Part shown: positions 15,607 through 22,552 of the stretch, in pieces | Layout: each line of letters begins with the position of its first letter | Numbering within the stretch: the stretch's first letter is position 1 | From: CAIMZW01 sp037130455 | GTDB lineage: Bacteria; Actinomycetota; Actinomycetes; Nanopelagicales; Nanopelagicaceae | Direction of reading: 5' to 3' | DNA: 30,628 nt | Assembly (NCBI GenBank): GCA_037130455.1 | Contig: JBAXSZ010000014.1 | Span: 1 to 30,628 of the forward strand | The notes under the pieces: generated by a model | What the model was told of the DNA's origin: nothing | The model's database searches: none | The model's input: the letters and a program-made list of their open reading frames with translations, nothing else | Position numbers and translations under genes: made by a program

Positions 15607-16047
15607 ATGAGCAATCAACCAACTCCTTTAAGTGAGACAACGACAACTATTAATTTGTCAGCACTTCGTTCGGCTATCGCCCCATTAGCTGCTTCCTTGG
15701 ATGTGCTCTCGGAAGAGGAACGCCAGGTTATTTCCAATTTGCCTGAAGGTTCGGCAATGTTGATTGGAATTAGCGGACCTGGGAAGGGTTCCAGATACCT
15801 GCTTAATATCGGTCAGACCACAATTGGCCGCGATCCCAGTAGTGAGATCTTCCTCGATGATGTGACTGTTTCGAGAAAGCACGCTCAAGTTGAACACGAG
15901 ATTGGGAGTAATTATGCGATTTCGGATTTGGGGAGTTTGAACGGTACTTATCTCAATGGAGTTGGGGTCAGTGAATCTGTTCTCGTCGAGGGTGACGAAT
16001 TGCAGATCGGAAAATATAAGTTAACTTTTTTTGTGAAGGGGAAGTAA
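15607..16047 (+). CDS. garA: FHA-domain metabolic regulator GarA (OdhI homologue)
   Basis: 146 residues. The N-terminal motif ETTTT (10-14) corresponds to the ETT phosphorylation site of GarA/OdhI, a target of PknB/PknG-type kinases. The forkhead-associated domain spans about 66-142 with G74-R75, S89-R90-K91-H92 and N112-G113-T114, the phosphothreonine-binding residues. In relatives, unphosphorylated GarA inhibits 2-oxoglutarate dehydrogenase and glutamate dehydrogenase and activates glutamate synthase; phosphorylation makes it bind its own N-terminus. The same role is inferred here. No kinase gene is in the window. GAGAGGAG before the ATG is a strong ribosome binding site. The stop codon abuts the next ATG. 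Confidence 0.94.
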   Translation: MSNQPTPLSETTTTINLSALRSAIAPLAASLDVLSEEERQVISNLPEGSAMLIGISGPGKGSRYLLNIGQTTIGRDPSSEIFLDDVTVSRKHAQVEHEIGSNYAISDLGSLNGTYLNGVGVSESVLVEGDELQIGKYKLTFFVKGK

Positions 16048-16761
16048 ATGAGTGTTCCAGCTCGCGCGTATTTGAGCATTGGCGAAGTCCTCAGCAAGCT
16101 ACGCGGGGATTTTCCTGATATCACAATCTCTAAAATTCGTTTCCTGGAATCAGAAGGACTTATTGACCCACAACGAACTCCATCGGGCTACCGAAAATTC
16201 ACCAATGTAGATTTAGAGCGACTGCGTTATGTGTTGCAAGCGCAGCGGGATCAATACTTGCCGCTTCGCGTCATCAAAGAAAATTTGGATGCGCTAGATC
16301 GTGGCTTGGAACCAGCAGCAACACCAGGGGGATTGGCCGTTCCCCGGCTAGCCACCGTTGATGGCGAATTTGCGCCGGCGGCTTTTGCGCAAGAAAGTGA
16401 TCTCCGGCTTTCTCGGGAAGAGCTGTTGCAGGCTTCAGGTTTGGATGATGCACAATTGTCAGAACTCGAGTCCTTTGGCCTTGTGGCGATTCGGGGTCGA
16501 CATTACGACGGTGACAGTTTGGCCGTTGCCCGCGCAGTTGCCGAAATTGCAGCCTTCGGAATTGAGCCTCGCCACCTTCGCTCCTTTAAGAGCGCGGCAG
16601 ATAGGGAAGTTGGTTTAGTAGAGCAGGTCATCACACCCTTGCTTCGCCAAAAGGGAGCAGATGCAAAGGCTCGGGCCGAAGAAGTCCAGCGAGAATTAGC
16701 CTCATTGTCGGTTCGGCTCCATGCAGCTTTAGTTCGTGCCGGTCTGCAACGTCTTCGCTAA
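16048..16761 (+). CDS. ftsR: MerR-family regulator, FtsR/Rv1828 type
   Basis: 237 residues, starting on the base after the garA stop. The N-terminal winged helix (about 8-75) has YLSIGEVLSKL, then ISKIRFLESEGLIDPQR and SGYRKFTNVDLERLRYVL, the MerR pattern. The remaining 160 residues form an effector or dimerisation part with no metal-binding cysteines, which argues against a metal sensor. The position after garA matches Rv1828 and corynebacterial FtsR, an activator of ftsZ. That target is known in relatives and inferred here. Confidence 0.88.
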   Translation: MSVPARAYLSIGEVLSKLRGDFPDITISKIRFLESEGLIDPQRTPSGYRKFTNVDLERLRYVLQAQRDQYLPLRVIKENLDALDRGLEPAATPGGLAVPRLATVDGEFAPAAFAQESDLRLSREELLQASGLDDAQLSELESFGLVAIRGRHYDGDSLAVARAVAEIAAFGIEPRHLRSFKSAADREVGLVEQVITPLLRQKGADAKARAEEVQRELASLSVRLHAALVRAGLQRLR

Positions 16762-16766
16762 CAAGA

Positions 16767-16772
16767 GATAAT
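16767..16772 (+). promoter_or_regulatory. -10 element of the DUF151 gene (leaderless)
   Basis: GATAAT, one mismatch from TATAAT, ends exactly 6 bases before the GTG start at 16779. It begins 6 bases after the ftsR stop. It implies an internal promoter giving a leaderless GTG-initiated mRNA. Confidence 0.4.
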
Positions 16773-16778
16773 GTTCCT

Positions 16779-17252
16779 GTGCCTTCCTTCCACGTAGTAG
16801 AAGTAATCGGAGTTCGAGTTGAAATGCCCTCAAATCAACCGATCGTCCTGCTCAAGGAGCTCGACGGCGAACGCTATTTACCGATATGGATTGGCGCGGT
16901 CGAGGCTACGGCCATCGCCTTCGCCCAGCAGGATCTCTCGCCACCACGTCCATTAACCCACGATTTGCTGGCGTCGACAATTGAGCTGCTCGGTTCGCAC
17001 CTAAATACGGTTCATTTGACCGAGCTAAAAGATGGCATTTTCTATGCCCAACTTAACTTTGAAGGGGGAGAGTCCCTTTCGGCTCGACCGAGTGATGCAA
17101 TCGCCTTAGCGCTGCGGAGTGGTTCTCCCATCCTGGCAGCTGAATCCCTGCTTCTGGCCGCTGGAATCGAAATCCCAGATCAGTCAGATGATGAGGTCGA
17201 AAAATTTCGCGAGTTCTTGGATCAAATCAATCCGGAAGATTTCGCGGGCTAA
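16779..17252 (+). CDS. Bifunctional nuclease family protein (DUF151)
   Basis: 157 residues starting on GTG. The sequence follows the DUF151/bifunctional nuclease fold: EVIGVRVEMPSNQPIVLLKE, then RYLPIWIGAVEATAIAFA, LTHDLLASTIELLG, and the hallmark ARPSDAIALALRSGSPI. A short acidic tail follows. Plant members have been reported to have DNase and RNase activity; the bacterial role is unclear, so nuclease activity should not be assumed. The position between two MerR genes is the actinobacterial arrangement (Rv1829). An ATG at 16771 is in another frame and soon stops. Confidence 0.9.
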   Translation: MPSFHVVEVIGVRVEMPSNQPIVLLKELDGERYLPIWIGAVEATAIAFAQQDLSPPRPLTHDLLASTIELLGSHLNTVHLTELKDGIFYAQLNFEGGESLSARPSDAIALALRSGSPILAAESLLLAAGIEIPDQSDDEVEKFREFLDQINPEDFAG

Positions 17253-17289
17253 CTCTCTACTTTATCTTTAAGGTTTGGCGTGTTGGTTA

Positions 17290-17337
17290 TTGCCACCTTA
17301 GGAGTAGATATCTACCCTTAGGGTGTTCCGTAACGGA
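17290..17337 (+). promoter_or_regulatory. Promoter with dyad operator before the second merR gene
   Basis: TTGCCA (17290-17295) and TACCCT (17313-17318) are spaced 17 bases. A 30-base imperfect inverted repeat, 17295-17324, is centred in the spacer region (core GTAGATATCTAC perfect, 12 of 15 arm positions pairing). A second dyad, TCCGTAACGGA, follows at 17327-17337. A dyad between -35 and -10 is where MerR-family proteins bind, so autoregulation by the adjacent gene or control by FtsR is plausible. Confidence 0.5.
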
Positions 17338-17367
17338 GCATTCCCCCGTAGAAGCGAGTCGAATTAA

Positions 17368-17880
17368 ATGTCAGAAATATCTAACTCAGATATCGGCTAC
17401 CGCGGCGCAACCGCCTGCGTAGCGGCGGGCATTACTTATCGCCAGTTAGATTATTGGGCCAGAACGGGTTTAGTTGAGCCAAGCATCAAGCCGGCAACTG
17501 GATCGGGATCGCAGCGCCTTTATGACTTTCGCGATATTTTAGTTTTGAAAATTGTGAAACGTCTTTTGGATACTGGAGTCTCGTTACAGAATATTCGATC
17601 CGCGGTAGAACATCTTCGTGACCGAGGGGTAGCAGATTTAGAGGCAATCACTTTGATGAGCGATGGTGCCTCAATTTATGAATGCACCAGCGCTGACGAC
17701 ATCATCGATTTATTGCAAGGCGGCCAAGGGGTATTCGGGATTGCCATTGGTCGAGTATGGAGTGAGGTCGAAGGTTCGCTGCTACTTCTTCAAGGCGAAA
17801 GTGTTCACGATGGTTCTATCTCCACTAGTGGGCAAAGTAACGATGAGCTAGCTGAGCGTAGGAAACGCAAAGGCGCCTAA
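17368..17880 (+). CDS. MerR-family regulator, Rv1830 (ResR) type
   Basis: 170 residues. The N-terminal MerR-type winged helix is clear: YRGATACVAAGITYRQLDYW, then ARTGLVEPS and SQRLYDFRDILVLKIVKRLLDTG. It ends with a basic RRKRKGA tail after a hydrophilic linker. No cysteines suited to metal binding are seen in the effector part. Synteny points to Rv1830, a regulator of growth and cell-size traits in Mycobacterium tuberculosis; the regulon here is unknown. About 115 bases precede it, including a promoter with a dyad symmetrical site. gcvP begins 85 bases downstream. Confidence 0.87.
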   Translation: MSEISNSDIGYRGATACVAAGITYRQLDYWARTGLVEPSIKPATGSGSQRLYDFRDILVLKIVKRLLDTGVSLQNIRSAVEHLRDRGVADLEAITLMSDGASIYECTSADDIIDLLQGGQGVFGIAIGRVWSEVEGSLLLLQGESVHDGSISTSGQSNDELAERRKRKGA

Positions 17881-17901
17881 ATATCCTTATCCTTACCCTG
17901 T

Positions 17902-17923
17902 GATGAGAAAATGTGCTCTCATC
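17902..17923 (+). promoter_or_regulatory. Inverted repeat in the gcvP leader
   Basis: GATGAGA and TCTCATC form a perfect 7-bp stem around an 8-base loop, 42 bases before the gcvP ATG. No T-run follows, so it is not a terminator. It could be an operator dyad or an mRNA hairpin. No glycine riboswitch core was found around it. Confidence 0.4.
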
Positions 17924-17965
17924 TCGTTGCGAACAAGTACGAAGCAATAGCGACAGGGGAAATTG

Positions 17966-20833
17966 ATGAGCCAGGTTCGATCTCGTTTTGAAGATCGTCA
18001 TATCGGTCCGGACCAAGGACAGATTGACTTCATGTTGAAAGAACTGGGTAGTTCTTCTCTAGAAGAATTCATTAAATTAGTCGTACCGGAAAATATTGCT
18101 CTTACTGAATCATTGCAAGATCTGCTTCCACCGGCGGCTTCGGAAGAGGAAGCGATTGTCGAGCTGCGGGCACTTGCCGATCGCAACCAGATTATGGATT
18201 CCTTTATTGGGGCCGGTTACTACGGAACAATTACGCCACCGGTCATTTTGCGAAATGTTTTGGAAAACCCTTCTTGGTATACCGCTTATACGCCTTATCA
18301 ACCTGAAATCAGTCAAGGACGCCTTGAAGCAATATTTGCTTTTCAAACTGCAGTGGCCGATTTAACCGGACTACCGATTTCAAATGCCTCAATGTTGGAC
18401 GAAGCTACTGCTGCCGCAGAAGCAATGACCTTGGCTCGGCGTGTCTGGCAGGGCTCTGATGGCGCTGTTTTTGTGATCGATCGGGAATTGCATCCTCATG
18501 TCTCGGCGGTTATTCACACCCGAGCAAAGCCGTTGGGGATTTCGGTGATTTCCTCCGAAATGAGCGCCGGCGCTCTGACCGCATTAGGAGTGGAAATATT
18601 TGGTGGCGTGATCGAACAATTTGGTACGACAGGAATTGTTCAAGATCCACAGTCAGCAATTGAGTGGTTGCATGAGAATGCAGCGATCGTGGTCATGGCG
18701 ACCGACTTGCTAGGAGTCACCATCATTAAGTCGCCAGGGGAGTGGGGCGCAGACGTTGCTATTGGTTCCTCGCAACGGTTTGGCGTACCAATGGGTTTTG
18801 GTGGTCCACATGCTGGATTTATGTCGGTTCGTGCTGGGCTCGAGCGCTCATTGCCAGGTCGACTAGTTGGTCAAAGCGTGGACGTGCATGGAAATCCTGC
18901 TTTCCGGTTGGCGTTGCAAACTCGAGAGCAACATATCCGTCGAGACAAGGCAACATCGAATATTTGTACTGCTCAGGTTTTGCTTGCCGTTATTTCGGCA
19001 TTTTATTCGATGTGGCATGGACCAGATGGACTAAAAGAGATCGCAACGAGAGTTCGTGGGTATGCCTCAACATCGCAAGCGTTATTGAAAGAAGCCGGCT
19101 TCGACATTGTCGCTGGAGAAGTTTTTGACACAGTGAGTTTCAAGGTTTCCGATGCGTCGAAGTATGCAAATGAAGCCATGAATCAGGGCATGAATATTCG
19201 TGTTATCGACCAACAAACATGTGGAGTTTCATTTGATGAAGCAACCACTAATGTGCTTTTTGCACAATTGCTTTCGATTTTCGGTATCGCTTGGGATGGA
19301 AATATTCTTTCTCGGGAGATTGAACCTAAGCAGAAGCGCGTCACCTCATATTTAAAACATCGGTTGTTTAATACCTATCACTCTGAGACCGCCATGCTGA
19401 GGTATCTACGCTCTTTAGCTGATCGAGATTTAGCCTTGGACAGAACCATGATCCCGTTGGGTTCGTGCACAATGAAACTCAATGCAACCACCGAAATGAT
19501 TCCGGTCACTTGGCCAGAGTTTTCATCGCTTCACCCTTTTGCTCCTTCCGATCAAAGTGCAGGCATCCGAGAATTGATTTCGCAACTCTCGGAATGGTTG
19601 ATCAAGATCACCGGTTATGACGCAGTCTCGTTGCAACCTAATGCTGGATCTCAAGGAGAATTTGCGGGTTTGTTGGCGATTCGAAATTATTTAGATGCCA
19701 AGGGCGAAACGCATCGGAATATTTGTTTAATTCCTTCCAGCGCTCACGGAACCAATGCGGCAAGTGCGGTTATGGCTGGCATGAAGGTTGTCGTCGTTGC
19801 CTGCGATGAGCAAGGCAATGTGAGCGTCTCCGACATGAAAGAAAAAATTACGCAGTACCAAGATTCTCTGGCCGCCCTTATGGTTACCTACCCTTCAACA
19901 CATGGCGTTTTTGAATCCGCAATTTCGCAAATATGTGGTCTTATTCACGATGCGGGCGGACAGGTGTATGTCGATGGTGCCAATCTCAATGCGCTCGTTG
20001 GCTTAGCTGCGCCTGGAAAATTTGGAGCCGATGTTTCACACCTCAACCTGCACAAGACTTTCTGCATTCCTCACGGGGGAGGAGGCCCTGGTGTTGGTCC
20101 AGTGATCAGCCGTTCTCATTTGGCCCCCTACCTGCCCAACCACCCACTTGATCCACAGGCAGGACCAAGTACTGGTCCAGGTCCGGTCAGTTCTGCACCA
20201 TTTGGTTCGGCAAGTATCTTGCCAATCTCTTGGGCCTACATCCGAATGATGGGTGGGGCTGGTCTCACTAGAGCAACACAGGTAGCCATCCTTTCGGCCA
20301 ACTATTTGGCCGCCAAGTTGGATCCGCATTTTCCCGTTCTTTATAAGGGCGAAAATGGGTTTATTGCCCATGAGTGCATCATCGATTTGCGGGACATAAC
20401 AAAGCGAACCGGTGTCAGTGTCGATGACATCGCCAAACGACTCATGGACCATGGCTTCCATGCGCCCACCATGAGTTTCCCGGTCTCCGGAACCATGATG
20501 ATTGAGCCAACAGAATCTGAAGATATGGCCGAACTAGATCGCTTCCTGCACGCCATGATTAGTATCCGGGCCGAAATATCTGATATCGAAGCGGGCGAGC
20601 TCACTTCGGAGGAGTCACCGCTGCATTTCGCACCTCACACCAGCGCCGATCTGGTGCGGGCCGAGTGGGACCGAAAGTATTCGCGAGAGAGTGCGGCCTT
20701 TCCAACTGGGAACGATGTGGAAATTGGTAACCGCGGAAAATATTGGCCAACGGTCGGCCGAATTGATGGCGTGTATGGGGATCGCAATTTGGTCTGCGCC
20801 TGCCCGGCTCTCGAAGATTTAGCCATTAATTAG
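17966..20833 (+). CDS. gcvP: Glycine dehydrogenase (decarboxylating), P protein
   Basis: 955 residues from the ATG at 17966, which has AGGGGA 5 bases upstream; the TTG at 17963 is less likely. GcvP decarboxylates glycine and loads the aminomethyl group on GcvH. It is the long single-chain form with both halves present: the N-terminal half opens with FEDRHIGPDQ, and the catalytic C-terminal half carries the PLP lysine K697 in HLNLHKTFCIPHGGGGPG. CVGP-type glycine-rich loops and the final NRGKYWPTVGRIDG-like ending match the family. It completes a gcvH-garA-regulators-gcvP group. Confidence 0.97.
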   Translation: MSQVRSRFEDRHIGPDQGQIDFMLKELGSSSLEEFIKLVVPENIALTESLQDLLPPAASEEEAIVELRALADRNQIMDSFIGAGYYGTITPPVILRNVLENPSWYTAYTPYQPEISQGRLEAIFAFQTAVADLTGLPISNASMLDEATAAAEAMTLARRVWQGSDGAVFVIDRELHPHVSAVIHTRAKPLGISVISSEMSAGALTALGVEIFGGVIEQFGTTGIVQDPQSAIEWLHENAAIVVMATDLLGVTIIKSPGEWGADVAIGSSQRFGVPMGFGGPHAGFMSVRAGLERSLPGRLVGQSVDVHGNPAFRLALQTREQHIRRDKATSNICTAQVLLAVISAFYSMWHGPDGLKEIATRVRGYASTSQALLKEAGFDIVAGEVFDTVSFKVSDASKYANEAMNQGMNIRVIDQQTCGVSFDEATTNVLFAQLLSIFGIAWDGNILSREIEPKQKRVTSYLKHRLFNTYHSETAMLRYLRSLADRDLALDRTMIPLGSCTMKLNATTEMIPVTWPEFSSLHPFAPSDQSAGIRELISQLSEWLIKITGYDAVSLQPNAGSQGEFAGLLAIRNYLDAKGETHRNICLIPSSAHGTNAASAVMAGMKVVVVACDEQGNVSVSDMKEKITQYQDSLAALMVTYPSTHGVFESAISQICGLIHDAGGQVYVDGANLNALVGLAAPGKFGADVSHLNLHKTFCIPHGGGGPGVGPVISRSHLAPYLPNHPLDPQAGPSTGPGPVSSAPFGSASILPISWAYIRMMGGAGLTRATQVAILSANYLAAKLDPHFPVLYKGENGFIAHECIIDLRDITKRTGVSVDDIAKRLMDHGFHAPTMSFPVSGTMMIEPTESEDMAELDRFLHAMISIRAEISDIEAGELTSEESPLHFAPHTSADLVRAEWDRKYSRESAAFPTGNDVEIGNRGKYWPTVGRIDGVYGDRNLVCACPALEDLAIN

Positions 20834-20883
20834 AGATCTCCGTGTGAGCGCGAGGAGGGGTATTTCGGAGTGAAGATTATTAT

Positions 20884-20912
20884 TTGACATAATGTAGATT
20901 ATCGGCGATAAA
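20884..20912 (+). promoter_or_regulatory. Palindrome and promoter-like sequence between convergent genes
   Basis: In the 85-base gap between gcvP and the convergent mannosyltransferase, TTATCGGCGATAA (20899-20911) is a perfect odd-centred palindrome. A consensus -35 TTGACA (20884-20889) lies 17 bases before GATAAA (20907-20912). If active, this promoter would read antisense into the mannosyltransferase gene. The palindrome would cover its spacer and -10. No strong terminator for gcvP was found here. Confidence 0.3.
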
Positions 20913-20918
20913 TAGGAG

Positions 20919-21659
20919 TTACCTTTTTCTACCAAACCTTCGCTCCCAAGCCCAGAGAGTGACTTTAGTCCCGGCTTCCCAGACAATCTCCTTGGTCATC
21001 TTTGATCTGCCGAAGGCTCTTTCGACAAAAGTGATCGGAACTTCGCAGATAGTGAGTTTTTGATCGTGAATTCGCATCGCCATCTCTACCTGAAATCCAT
21101 AGCCCTTGCTTTGGATCTCTGGAAATGGCAGACCTTCTAGCGCCCGGCGAGTAAAGATACGAAACCCGCTGGTGAGGTCTTTATAGGGCAAGTTGAGCGC
21201 TCGAGAGGCATATCCTGTTCCAGCTTTAGAGATCAATTGTCGACCCAGTGGCCAATTGATGACTTTTCCACCCGGTACCCATCTGGAGCCGATCACTAAA
21301 TCCGAGCCCTGAGAGGCTGCCACTAATAATGGTAATTCTTCGGGAAGGTGGCTGCCGTCGGCATCCATTTCAACAAAATAATCAAAGTCGCCAGCCAAAC
21401 CCCAGGTAAAACCGGCTAGATATGCTGGCCCCAATCCGGCCTTCTCTGGACGCGCCAAAATGTCGACATTATCTAGATGCATTTGACGCACTAATTCGGC
21501 AGTGCCATCTGGGGAGTTGTCATCCACCACCAAAATATCAATCGAAGAATTGGTCATCTGCTGGCGAACTTTATCCAAACGTTCCAGCAAACTTCCGATG
21601 CTTTCCGACTCGTTATAGGTGGGAATAATGACCAAATATTTCGCTAGTTTCTCTACCAA
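20919..21659 (-). CDS. Polyprenol-phosphate mannosyltransferase (Ppm1/DPM1-like GT2)
   Basis: 246 residues. A family 2 glycosyltransferase with VIIPTYNESESIGSLLERL at the start, VVDDNSPDGTAELV, and the metal-binding EMDADGSH; LTSGFRIFTRRALEGLP and SKGYGFQVEMAMR are typical of dolichol/polyprenol-phosphate mannose synthases. It would make polyprenol-phosphate mannose for lipoglycan or protein mannosylation. It corresponds to the catalytic domain of mycobacterial Ppm1 without the acyltransferase half. No membrane anchor is visible. The only good start is a TTG at 21659 that overlaps the upstream exonuclease stop by 7 bases, so translation is probably coupled. Last gene of the leftward operon. 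Confidence 0.88.
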   Translation of the reverse strand: MVEKLAKYLVIIPTYNESESIGSLLERLDKVRQQMTNSSIDILVVDDNSPDGTAELVRQMHLDNVDILARPEKAGLGPAYLAGFTWGLAGDFDYFVEMDADGSHLPEELPLLVAASQGSDLVIGSRWVPGGKVINWPLGRQLISKAGTGYASRALNLPYKDLTSGFRIFTRRALEGLPFPEIQSKGYGFQVEMAMRIHDQKLTICEVPITFVERAFGRSKMTKEIVWEAGTKVTLWAWERRFGRKR

Positions 21660-22552
21660 TTGAGTGCAGCAATCATTCGATCAATGCTCGACCCAAGTCC
21701 GTAATCTGACTTAAATTGATAGATCTCGTCAAGGGAGTCGGGACGTTTGGGCATTTTTGTGGCGATCTTTGGGACCGGTACATCCAGGGCGCAGTTGACC
21801 AATTTTGGAGCGATAGCGATGTAATCCTGACCTTCGATCAATTTCTTAGTGAGTTGGGAAGTAAGCCGATTGTCCGATGATTTGGCTGCAGCAAGTGCCT
21901 CTTCGATGGAAGCAAAATTGTTGGCAATATGCGCGGCACCTTTTTCGCCAATTCCTTTTACTCCCGGAAGTCCATCGGAAGCATCTCCGCGTAGCATGGC
22001 AAATAATGCGTAGCGATCCCCTGGAATCTGATATCGATCTGCGATCCATTTCAAGTCAACAAGATCGTGATTAGCAATTCCTTTTGCAAGATAGACAACG
22101 GCCACTTTTCTTTTATCGTCCACTAGTTGGAAGAGATCGCGATCACCAGTGACAATACGTATTGGCCCAGGTTCGTTAACGCTAAATGTGGCGATGATGT
22201 CGTCGGCTTCATAATCATCAACTCCAACAATAGGAATTCCGAATGCGTCCAAAATATCCAAAAGTATGGGAACTTGTTCAGTTAAGGTCTCTGGTTCTTC
22301 TTCTTCGCCTTTGGCATCCACGCGGTTGGCCTTGTAGCCGGGAAATAACTCCACTCGCCAAGAAGGACGCCAATCCCCTTCGATTGCCGCAATTAATCGA
22401 TTTGGTCGGTACTGATTGATTAGCCGCGCCGACATATCCAAGTAACCCTTTATCGCATTTATCGGCGTACCTGTGGGTGAAAGCAAAGTATCGGGCATTC
22501 CATAGTAAGCGCGATACCACAGCGAAGCGCTATCCAAAAGCATTAGCGTCAT
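21653..22552 (-). CDS. 5'-3' exonuclease (PolI N-terminal domain type, stand-alone)
   Basis: 299 residues. The FEN/PolI 5'-nuclease fold is shown by MLLDSASLWYRAYY at the start, the acidic YEADDIIATF, VTGDRDLFQLVD, and the helix-hairpin-helix region SDGLPGVKGIGEKGAA. It lacks any polymerase domain, and its length suits a complete stand-alone nuclease. Expected role: removal of flaps or RNA primers, or repair. Its start overlaps the helicase stop by 4 bases (ATGA), and its end overlaps the mannosyltransferase start. Mycobacteria also have a nuclease of this family near helY (Rv2090), consistent with conserved linkage. Confidence 0.92.
   Translation of the reverse strand: MTLMLLDSASLWYRAYYGMPDTLLSPTGTPINAIKGYLDMSARLINQYRPNRLIAAIEGDWRPSWRVELFPGYKANRVDAKGEEEEPETLTEQVPILLDILDAFGIPIVGVDDYEADDIIATFSVNEPGPIRIVTGDRDLFQLVDDKRKVAVVYLAKGIANHDLVDLKWIADRYQIPGDRYALFAMLRGDASDGLPGVKGIGEKGAAHIANNFASIEEALAAAKSSDNRLTSQLTKKLIEGQDYIAIAPKLVNCALDVPVPKIATKMPKRPDSLDEIYQFKSDYGLGSSIDRMIAALNW

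Noticed and set aside
17881..17965. Glycine riboswitch before gcvP
   Set aside because: The leader is only 85 bases and lacks the conserved aptamer cores; only a short inverted repeat is present.
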